Below, piece after piece: positions 1-5,150 of a stretch of 5,817 nt of DNA (the stretch's first letter is position 1; every line of letters starts with the position of its first letter). Under the pieces are notes generated by a model. It searched no databases and was not told the origin of the DNA. It saw only the letters and a list, made by a program, of their open reading frames with translations. The stretch spans positions 1 to 5,817 of the forward strand of contig JALNYD010000179.1 of assembly GCA_023230025.1 (NCBI GenBank), given 5' to 3'. Source of the stretch: Candidatus Cloacimonadota bacterium. GTDB taxonomy: Bacteria > Cloacimonadota > Cloacimonadia > Cloacimonadales > Cloacimonadaceae. The position numbers were made by a program, and so were the translations under genes.

Positions 1-1
1 C

Positions 2-109
2 AATAGCTGGGGTTCCATGAATGCCGCTAATAACTACAACCAGAAGGCGCGGGAACTGGGCATCGAAAAGTACCTGAACTCCAAGATTTACGATCTGCTA
101 GAGGAATGA
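2..109 (+). CDS. C-terminal fragment of an unrecognised protein (5' end outside window)
   Basis: The frame is open from the window edge and ends at TGA 107-109, giving 35 residues that begin NSWGSMNAANNYNQ and end IYDLLEE. The fragment is hydrophilic, with a lysine- and glutamate-rich tail of probably helical character (KARELGIEKYLNSKIYDLLEE region). It has no membrane segment and no motif I recognise. It does not look like the C-terminus of phosphate acetyltransferase, the usual partner of acetate kinase. Codon choice resembles the genes further right. That, and a reading frame running unbroken from the edge to a stop just before a hairpin-rich noncoding stretch, is why I treat it as a real gene end. 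Function cannot be assigned from what is visible. Confidence 0.6.
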   Translation, partial: NSWGSMNAANNYNQKARELGIEKYLNSKIYDLLEE

Positions 110-153
110 GCTCTGGATTCAGCCACACGTCAGGATGGTGTATCCACATCAAG

Positions 154-237
154 CCCATTATTTGTCCTCACGATGTGGTCACCTTGCCGTTACTTTTGTG
201 ACCACAAGGTAACGGCATCGTGACGATAACTAATGGG
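154..237. repeat. Long imperfect hairpin, 40-base arms, TTTT loop
   Basis: Arms 154-193 and 198-237 are equal in length and pair in one register with no bulge. There are 31 Watson-Crick pairs, 3 G-T pairs and 6 mismatches around a TTTT loop (194-197). The outer 22 pairs (154-175 with 216-237) are the best part. The apical half has a second possible pairing: GTGGTCAC (175-182) is perfectly complementary to GTGACCAC (198-205), and GCCGTTAC (186-193) is perfectly complementary to GTAACGGC (209-216). Those two stems interleave. It starts 45 bases after the upstream stop codon, but neither strand has a T-run after the stem, so a classical intrinsic terminator is unlikely. A REP/MITE-type repeat or an RNA structure fits better. 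Confidence 0.8.
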
Positions 238-247
238 GAAGTCGTAT

Positions 248-267
248 CGTAGCTTTCCGAAGCTACG
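248..267. repeat. Short perfect hairpin, 8-bp stem
   Basis: CGTAGCTT (248-255) and AAGCTACG (260-267) are perfect reverse complements around a TCCG loop. The size and short loop resemble the individual hairpins inside the 408-524 element, and it sits ten bases after the long 154-237 hairpin. No T-run follows on either strand, so it is not an obvious terminator. Its role is unknown. Confidence 0.6.
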
Positions 268-276
268 TGCTCGTGC

Positions 277-295
277 CTGTTTTGTGTGGAAACAG
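277..295. repeat. Short hairpin, 6-bp stem
   Basis: CTGTTT (277-282) pairs perfectly with AAACAG (290-295) around a 7-base loop. Alone it could be chance. It is listed because it lies in an unbroken series of hairpins between 154 and 524. Confidence 0.35.
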
Positions 296-308
296 CATCC
301 TGCCGTTC

Positions 309-356
309 TGTGTTGTCTCACCCAAGGGCATCAATAAAAGCCCGGAGGGCAACACA
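309..356. repeat. Nested stem with internal loops
   Basis: TGTGTTG (309-315) pairs perfectly with CAACACA (350-356). Inside it CCC (321-323) can pair with GGG (347-349), and GGGC (326-329) with GCCC (340-343), closing a 10-base loop (ATCAATAAAA). The nesting, with a 5-base bulge and a small internal loop, looks more like a folded RNA domain than a simple palindrome. No T-run follows. It matches no riboswitch I recognise. Confidence 0.45.
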
Positions 357-391
357 TGAGTCCCAGCCGCTATCTGAACCCAAATGAAACA

Positions 392-415
392 GCTTTCACA
401 ACTGATAATGAAAGC
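392..415. repeat. Hairpin competing with the outer stem of the 408-524 element
   Basis: GCTTTCA (392-398) is a perfect reverse complement of TGAAAGC (409-415), with a 10-base loop. The same TGAAAGC also forms the outer stem of the 408-524 element with GCTTTCA at 517-523, so the two pairings are mutually exclusive. This may be a structural switch, or a leftover part-copy of the element end. Confidence 0.45.
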
Positions 416-524
416 CTGGGTATAGGATTGCAGACGTCTCGTCTGCATAAGCGACGCAGTCGCTTACTCTTACGGAACTTCGTTCCGTTTCGACACGAGA
501 CGTGTCGAATCCTATGGCTTTCAT
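408..524. repeat. Palindromic four-hairpin element (REPIN/MITE-like candidate)
   Basis: The outer stem pairs 408-416 with 516-524 (9 bp) and 422-429 with 508-515 (8 bp), with a 5-base bulge at 417-421. The interior is filled by four hairpins with 3-base loops. Hairpin 1 is 430-446 (GCAGACG stem, TCT loop). Hairpin 2 is 448-466 (8-bp stem, GCA loop). Hairpin 3 is 472-488 (ACGGAAC stem, TTC loop). Hairpin 4 is 489-509 (9-bp stem, AGA loop, sharing its last bases with the outer stem). The halves are inverted relatives centred between 468 and 469: hairpin 1 mirrors 4 and hairpin 2 mirrors 3 in the same register. Differences between the mirrored hairpins are paired and preserve each stem. There is no internal gene, so if mobile it needs a transposase elsewhere. 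No clear target-site duplication is seen at the flanks. Confidence 0.8.
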
Positions 525-684
525 GTAAAATGCCGTGCGGCTGGCAATCTAGATGTACTGGAGTATCAGTTATCAATATCTTGACGCTGGCACTCTTGGG
601 GCATTTAGCAATCTGTAATATGCTGTTATTCAGAAGGAAGTAACTCCGAAATCGATCTTTTCTGCCAGGAGCGTGACAAAATGT

Positions 685-713
685 TTGACAGTATTTAGCT
701 AATTGTTTTGTAT
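685..713 (+). promoter_or_regulatory. Possible sigma-70-type promoter of ackA
   Basis: TTGACA at 685-690 matches the -35 consensus exactly and is followed after 17 bases by TTGTAT (708-713), a weak -10 match (3 of 6). The spacing is ideal, the surroundings are AT-rich, and it lies 33 bases before the ackA start. It would give a short leader carrying only the ribosome binding site. The weak -10 keeps confidence low. Confidence 0.35.
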
Positions 714-735
714 GCACCGCAAGCACAAATCTAAT

Positions 736-740
736 GAGGA
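736..740 (+). promoter_or_regulatory. Ribosome binding site that fixes the ackA start
   Basis: GAGGA at 736-740 lies five bases before ATG 746. The in-frame ATG at 734 overlaps this site and has no site of its own. The protein from 746 begins MKILVLNCGSSS, the usual start of acetate kinases, so 746 is chosen. Confidence 0.7.
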
Positions 741-745
741 ATCGC

Positions 746-1948
746 ATGAAGATATTAGTACTGAATTGTGGCAGTTCGTCCATCAAATACCAATTGATTA
801 ATATGGATATTCAGGATGTAATGGCAGAGGGCATTGCCGAACGCATCGGAGAAGATCTTGCTTTATTTACCTATAAGAGCTCTAAGTTCACCAAGAAGAA
901 ACGGGAAATGGTGATTGAAGATCACGAGAAGGGTCTGGAACTGATCCTGGAGGCCTTGGTGGATAAAACCAATGGTGTCGTGAGTGATCTGCGGGATATT
1001 GACGCAGTTGGTCACCGTCTGGTGCACGCCGGAGAGCATTATTCCGACGCTGTGGTGGTAACCGACCACGTTGTGGATGTGATGCGAGAATGCATCTCGC
1101 TGGCCCCTTTGCACAACCCGGCAAACCTGAAGGGCATCGAAGCCGTGAAGCACGCTATGCCGGATTGTCCACAATGCGGAGTGTTTGACACTGCATACCA
1201 TCAGAGCATGCCTGCAGAGGCGTATCTCTATCCGCTGCCCCTGGATTTTTATCAAACTCACAAAATCCGCCGCTATGGTTTTCACGGAACCAGTCACAAA
1301 TATGTGAGTATGAAAGCCGCAGAATACCTGCATCGGAAGTTGGATGATCTGAAGATCATTAGCTGTCATCTGGGCAATGGCGCATCCATCACGGCGATTG
1401 ATGCGGGAAAATCCATCGACACCTCAATGGGTTTGACTCCTCTGGAAGGCTTGATGATGGGCACCAGATGCGGGGATATTGATCCCGCAATCCCAATTCA
1501 TATGCAACAAAGCCTGGGCATGAGCGTTGATGAGGTAAACACAATTTTAAACAAGAAGAGCGGAATGCTGGGTTTGTCCCATATCTCAAATGATATGCGG
1601 GAGATTGAGGAAGAGATATTGATCCGCAAGAATCCCAAGGCGATCCAGGCTCACGATGTCTATTGCTATCGCATCAAGAAATATATTGGTTCATATTATG
1701 CTGCCTTAAATGGGGTGGATGTGCTGATCTTCACTGGGGGAGTTGGAGAACGGATGCCGATTTTACGGGAACAAGTATGCCGGAATCTCAGCGCTATGGG
1801 GATTGAGCTGAATCTGGAAGAAAATGCCCGTTTTACGGATGATATTCAGGTGCTAAGCACACCAAACTCAAAAGTGACTGTGCTGAAGATACCTACAAAC
1901 GAAGAATTGATGATTGCCCTGGAAACCCAAAGACTAGTTTCCAAATAG
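746..1948 (+). CDS. ackA: Acetate kinase
   Basis: This 400-residue cytoplasmic enzyme catalyses reversible phosphoryl transfer between ATP and acetate, giving acetyl phosphate and ADP. In fermenters it usually runs towards ATP and acetate. The length is typical of the family. The ASKHA-fold signatures are all present: LVLNCGSSSIKY at 4-15, GHRLVHAGE at 89-97, FDTAYHQ at 147-153, RRYGFHGTSHKY at 175-186, CHLGNGAS at 207-214, MGTRCGDIDP at 238-247 and FTGGVGER at 329-336. Family active-site residues fall at the textbook numbering: Asn7, Arg91, His123, Asp148, His180, His208 and Arg241. The C-terminal TNEE (384-387) supplies the conserved Mg-site glutamate. Nothing is missing or truncated. No phosphate acetyltransferase gene is next to it in this window, although the two often pair. 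A sensor kinase gene follows after 54 bases without a visible terminator. Propionate may also be a substrate, as in many homologues. Confidence 0.97.
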   Translation: MKILVLNCGSSSIKYQLINMDIQDVMAEGIAERIGEDLALFTYKSSKFTKKKREMVIEDHEKGLELILEALVDKTNGVVSDLRDIDAVGHRLVHAGEHYSDAVVVTDHVVDVMRECISLAPLHNPANLKGIEAVKHAMPDCPQCGVFDTAYHQSMPAEAYLYPLPLDFYQTHKIRRYGFHGTSHKYVSMKAAEYLHRKLDDLKIISCHLGNGASITAIDAGKSIDTSMGLTPLEGLMMGTRCGDIDPAIPIHMQQSLGMSVDEVNTILNKKSGMLGLSHISNDMREIEEEILIRKNPKAIQAHDVYCYRIKKYIGSYYAALNGVDVLIFTGGVGERMPILREQVCRNLSAMGIELNLEENARFTDDIQVLSTPNSKVTVLKIPTNEELMIALETQRLVSK

Positions 1949-2002
1949 GCTGGGAAATTGCATAATCAAAGGCAAAGAACTTAGGAAGACCGCACAAAAA
2001 CT

Positions 2003-4909
2003 ATGAATGAGTCCAGCAACAACTCGTACCGGATGCTGTTTGACCAGTCTCCGGTGTCCTTGTGGGTGGAAGATTTTTCGCTCATCAATGCATATTTAGA
2101 TAAGCAAAGAGCCCAGGGAGTCACTGATTTCCGTGCCTTTTTCCAGACGTATCCCGAATACTTTTATGAATGTGTGCAGCAATTGAAGATTGTGGATGTA
2201 AACAACGCAACCCTCAAGCTCTACAAAGCGCAAAGGCTGAAAGATCTGCAGGATAATATGTCCAAGATCTTCCAGGAAGATGCCAGGGCCTGCATTTTGG
2301 AATCAGTATTGGCAATGGCGGATGGTCGCAAGCAATTTGATGGTCAGGGGATCAATTATGATCTGGAAGGCAATCAATTGCATTTCAGGATAACCTGGAC
2401 AATCACTGGGGATGCGATTGAGGATTATCGCAAAGTGATCGTGGCAATGCAGGATATGACCAGCCTGGATAAAGTCCGTAAAGAGTTGGAAGAACGGGAA
2501 GCCCTGTTCCGCTGCATATTTGAACAAGCTTCAGAAGGGATGTTGCTGATGGATGGATCGGGAAAGATAATCCTGGTCAACAAGGCAATGACCGAGCTCA
2601 CCAATTTTCAGGCGTGTGATATCGTGGGCTTGCACCTATGGGAGTTTTACGACAGATACTTTGCAACCGTGAAGCTGAATCAGGAGCGCTGGATGGACAA
2701 GAAGCGGATCCTGGAAGTAATCTCGGATCCCGGCAATGCACAGGTTACTGCTGAGTATAGCTTCCTGGATCACCGGCACAAATTGCATGCCCACAAGCAG
2801 ACTCTGTTGCCAATTATCTCGGATAATGAAACCATCTTTGCAGTATTGCTAACTGATATGACTCCGGTCAAGCGTAGCGAAGTGGTTACCTCAATATTGC
2901 ATCGTATAGCGCATTCTGTGAACATCGAATGCAGCCTGGAAGATCTGTTTAAAATAATACATCAAGCTTTGAGCATGGTTATCGACGTAACTAATTTCTT
3001 TATTGCGCTTTATGATGCGAAGAGCAATCTGATCACCTTCCCCTATCTCATGGATGACATGAATGAGGATGCCAGCCCGATTGAGGCAGATGACAACACC
3101 TCTCTGACCGCACAGATTATCTCGGAAGCCAGAACTCTGCTCCTGGATCAAGAAGCCATCATCACTCGCACTCAGGATCGTGGATTCATGGGCTTTGAGT
3201 GCAAGAGCTTCCTGGGTGCTCCCTTGATTCTGGGGGGTAAAGTGATCGGAGCGATCGTGGTGCAATCCTATACGGATGGCAATCACTTTGATGAAGAAGA
3301 TAAGCTGCTGCTGGAATCAATCTCCGAGCAAGTCGCCTATGCCTTGCATAAGAAACAGGCAGATGAAAACATCAATGTGCTGTTTCAGGCAATTGAACAG
3401 GCTGGGGAAGGTATCGTGATCTTCAGCCCGCAAGGCACCATTCAATATGTAAATACAATCTTTGAACGGATCAGTTCCTACCGGCGGATTGAGCTATTGG
3501 ATAAACCTTTTGAGTATCTGCCCTTTGACGTCAGCAGCCGCAAGGAGATGCAACAATCCTGGCTGCGGGTGCGTAGTTCACAACCCTGGCGGGGCAAGAT
3601 AGATATGATCCGCAAGGATGGCCCCAAGATTACTCTGGACATGGTTGTAAAACCGGTTATCGACAATTGTGGCAGGCTATCCAGCATTATTGCCAGTTGT
3701 AAGGATGTGACCTATGAGATCCTGCGCGAAGAACAGCAGAAACGAACTCAACGTCTGGAAGCCATTGGGCGCCTGACAGGTGGGATTGCGCATGATTTTA
3801 ATAACATACTCTCCGCAGTAATAGGTTATGCCGAACTGGCTGGAGATGATATGGAACCTGGCAGTGATGCTGCCATGAACCTTTTGGAAGTGCTCAAGAG
3901 CGCTGGCCGTGCCAAAGAAATGATATCACAATTGATCTCCTTCTCCAGGCAGGAAGAAGCTAAAACGGAAGTGATCGAACTGGTTGATCATGTGAAGGAA
4001 TCGGTGCGCTTTCTACGCAGTTATCTGCCTCGATCAATCAAGATTGTGGAGCGTTATACTCAGGAAGCCTGCACTGTTATTGCGGTTCCGGGACAGATTC
4101 ATCAGATCATCATCAATCTGGGAACCAATGCCATGCATGCTCTGCAAAGAGATGGGGCTGTTTTGGAACTGGCAGTGGAGACGGTTGGCTTTACTTCCCG
4201 GGATATGCAGGGATTTCCAGAGCTGGAACAATGCCAGTATCTGAAGATTGTGGTGGCCGATAATGGAACGGGTATTGATCCTGCCATTGTTGACCATATC
4301 TTTGATCCCTACTTCACTACCAAGAATTCCAATGAAGGTACCGGCCTGGGACTTTCCATCGTGCACAGCATCGTTCAGGCACACCATGGAGCCATTCGGG
4401 TAGTCAGCGATGTGGGCAAGGGAACCATCTTTACCATCTATCTCCCCTTATATACTCCGGATGTGTGGCATCCTGCCAGCTCGGAAGTGGATGAAGAATG
4501 TGATATGACTGGTGGAGAGACTATTATGTTTGTGGATGATGAGCCAGCTTTGGTCAATGTCTTTCGTCAGGGTTTGATGCGGTTGGGATACAAAGTTGAG
4601 GGCTTTACCGATCCTCGCAAGGCCCATGAACACTTTGTCCGAAATCATGATAAGATTGATCTGGTGGTTACAGACACCACAATGCCTTATATGAACGGAG
4701 TGGATCTTGCCGAGAAAATGCTGGCGATCAGGGATTTGCCGGTGATCATCTGCACGGGATTCACAACCTTGATCTCGGTGGAAGATGCCCGCAGCAAAGG
4801 GATCAGAGATTTTGTAATGAAACCCTTTAAGATCCGCGATATAGCGATTCGCATCCGGGAGATTCTGGATGGGAAAGAATGCGATGAGAATAGACCTGCT
4901 GCTGAATAA
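2003..4909 (+). CDS. Soluble hybrid sensor histidine kinase (PAS-PAS-GAF-PAS-HisKA-HATPase-REC)
   Basis: This 968-residue protein has no signal peptide or membrane helix, so it should sense a cytoplasmic or diffusible signal. Approximate domain order: PAS-like 11-155 (SPVSLWVEDFS opening), PAS 164-290 (EGMLLMDGSGKIILVN), GAF 300-450 (FLGAPLILGGKVIGAIVVQ), PAS 456-575 (EGIVIFSPQGTIQYVN), short charged linker, HisKA 588-655, HATPase 695-816 and receiver 838-957. The H-box GGIAHDFNN places the phospho-accepting histidine at His597 and is of the HDFNN type. ATP-binding boxes are intact: N-box Asn705/Asn709, G1 DNGTG 753-757, F-box FDPYF 767-771 and G2 GTGLGL 779-784. The receiver has the acidic pair Asp845/Asp846, phospho-acceptor Asp891 (VVTDTTMP) and Lys940. 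Catalysis and phosphotransfer therefore look functional. There is no DNA-binding output and no HPt domain, so a separate partner, or a phosphate-sink role, is implied. The ligand is unknown. AGGAAG at 1983-1988 is a rather distant ribosome site (14 bases from the ATG). The gene lies behind ackA, possibly in the same transcript. Confidence 0.93.
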   Translation: MNESSNNSYRMLFDQSPVSLWVEDFSLINAYLDKQRAQGVTDFRAFFQTYPEYFYECVQQLKIVDVNNATLKLYKAQRLKDLQDNMSKIFQEDARACILESVLAMADGRKQFDGQGINYDLEGNQLHFRITWTITGDAIEDYRKVIVAMQDMTSLDKVRKELEEREALFRCIFEQASEGMLLMDGSGKIILVNKAMTELTNFQACDIVGLHLWEFYDRYFATVKLNQERWMDKKRILEVISDPGNAQVTAEYSFLDHRHKLHAHKQTLLPIISDNETIFAVLLTDMTPVKRSEVVTSILHRIAHSVNIECSLEDLFKIIHQALSMVIDVTNFFIALYDAKSNLITFPYLMDDMNEDASPIEADDNTSLTAQIISEARTLLLDQEAIITRTQDRGFMGFECKSFLGAPLILGGKVIGAIVVQSYTDGNHFDEEDKLLLESISEQVAYALHKKQADENINVLFQAIEQAGEGIVIFSPQGTIQYVNTIFERISSYRRIELLDKPFEYLPFDVSSRKEMQQSWLRVRSSQPWRGKIDMIRKDGPKITLDMVVKPVIDNCGRLSSIIASCKDVTYEILREEQQKRTQRLEAIGRLTGGIAHDFNNILSAVIGYAELAGDDMEPGSDAAMNLLEVLKSAGRAKEMISQLISFSRQEEAKTEVIELVDHVKESVRFLRSYLPRSIKIVERYTQEACTVIAVPGQIHQIIINLGTNAMHALQRDGAVLELAVETVGFTSRDMQGFPELEQCQYLKIVVADNGTGIDPAIVDHIFDPYFTTKNSNEGTGLGLSIVHSIVQAHHGAIRVVSDVGKGTIFTIYLPLYTPDVWHPASSEVDEECDMTGGETIMFVDDEPALVNVFRQGLMRLGYKVEGFTDPRKAHEHFVRNHDKIDLVVTDTTMPYMNGVDLAEKMLAIRDLPVIICTGFTTLISVEDARSKGIRDFVMKPFKIRDIAIRIREILDGKECDENRPAAE

Positions 4910-5150
4910 GCTTTGCCTCACCAAAACCCGCAGTATTGCCAAAAAAGCCAGCGATAAAGGCCTGCTCCTTGTGAATGGGAAACAGGCCAAAGCATCGCAG
5001 GAGATCAAAGCCGGAGATCTGATTCATATGAAGCTCTATGGTTTTGCCTGGCAGTTTCGGATCACCGCAATCCCCACCGGCAATGTTGCCAAGAAGGATG
5101 CTGGTGACTATTATGAGCTTATCTCGCGGGAAGCACTGGAATCTGAGTAA
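4884..5150 (+). CDS. Small S4-domain RNA-binding protein (RqcP/Hsp15 family)
   Basis: This 88-residue protein is built on one S4 RNA-binding domain: MRIDLLLNKLCL, then TKTRSIAKKASDKGLLLVNG, then KQAKASQEIKAGDLI (roughly residues 1-50), followed by a short beta-rich tail. The pattern MRID...TRS.AK...G...VNG...KAS..IK.GD is that of Hsp15 (HslR) and Bacillus RqcP (YabO). The length and the late KKDAGDYYELI segment fit RqcP better than the longer Hsp15 of enterobacteria. Both families bind the large ribosomal subunit with peptidyl-tRNA still attached, and RqcP helps RqcH add alanine tails to stalled chains. That role is inferred here. I start at ATG 4884 because family members begin M-R-hydrophobic-D and GGGAAAG lies 6 bases upstream. 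An in-frame ATG at 4869 would add MGKNA. The gene overlaps the kinase gene by 26 bases and the peptidase gene by 38, suggesting coupled translation. Confidence 0.85.
   Translation: MRIDLLLNKLCLTKTRSIAKKASDKGLLLVNGKQAKASQEIKAGDLIHMKLYGFAWQFRITAIPTGNVAKKDAGDYYELISREALESE

Larger units (their letters stand above)
110..733. other. Gene-free interval rich in inverted repeats
   Basis: No open frame here has a ribosome binding site plus protein-like composition. The longest frames (plus-strand 356-643, minus-strand 370-786) run straight through the palindromic element at 408-524 and translate its hairpins into arginine- and leucine-rich low-quality peptide. Bases 150-525 are almost entirely taken up by inverted repeats, listed separately. 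Bases 525-684 show no gene and no strong hairpin. The direct repeat GCTGGCA (near 540-545 and 586-592) is short enough to be chance. Bases 685-745 look like the promoter and leader of ackA. The stretch could be intergenic mobile repeats or a long structured noncoding RNA, and the sequence alone does not decide. Confidence 0.7.

Noticed and set aside
154..237. Intrinsic terminator after the first gene fragment
   Set aside because: The stem is long and stable, but neither strand has a T-run directly after it.
408..524. CRISPR array
   Set aside because: The repeated units are four different hairpins related by inversion, not identical direct repeats separated by unique spacers.
581..610. TTGACG at 581-586 as a second promoter
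   Set aside because: No acceptable -10 sequence lies 16-18 bases downstream.
356..643. Plus-strand open frame of 95 codons in the gap before ackA
   Set aside because: It translates straight through the four-hairpin element, gives arginine- and leucine-rich peptide, lacks a convincing ribosome site and resembles no known protein.
734..745. Upstream in-frame ATG for ackA (four extra residues)
   Set aside because: It overlaps the GAGGA ribosome site, and acetate kinases normally begin MK.LV.N.GSSS, which matches ATG 746.
370..786. Minus-strand open frame of 138 codons overlapping the palindromic element and the ackA start
   Set aside because: It runs through the hairpins and into the conserved 5' end of ackA on the other strand, with no recognisable domain.
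863..1369. Minus-strand open frame of 168 codons
   Set aside because: It is a shadow of the well-conserved acetate kinase coding sequence.
1938..1957. Small TTTCC/GGAAA hairpin at the end of ackA as a terminator
   Set aside because: It has only five weak pairs, spans the stop codon and has no following T-run.
4869..4883. Upstream in-frame ATG for the S4 gene (adds MGKNA)
   Set aside because: Family members begin at the equivalent of MRID, and GGGAAAG is better placed for ATG 4884. The longer start is not excluded.
4448..5008. Minus-strand open frame of 186 codons behind the receiver domain
   Set aside because: It is antisense to the conserved receiver and S4 coding sequences, with no domain of its own.
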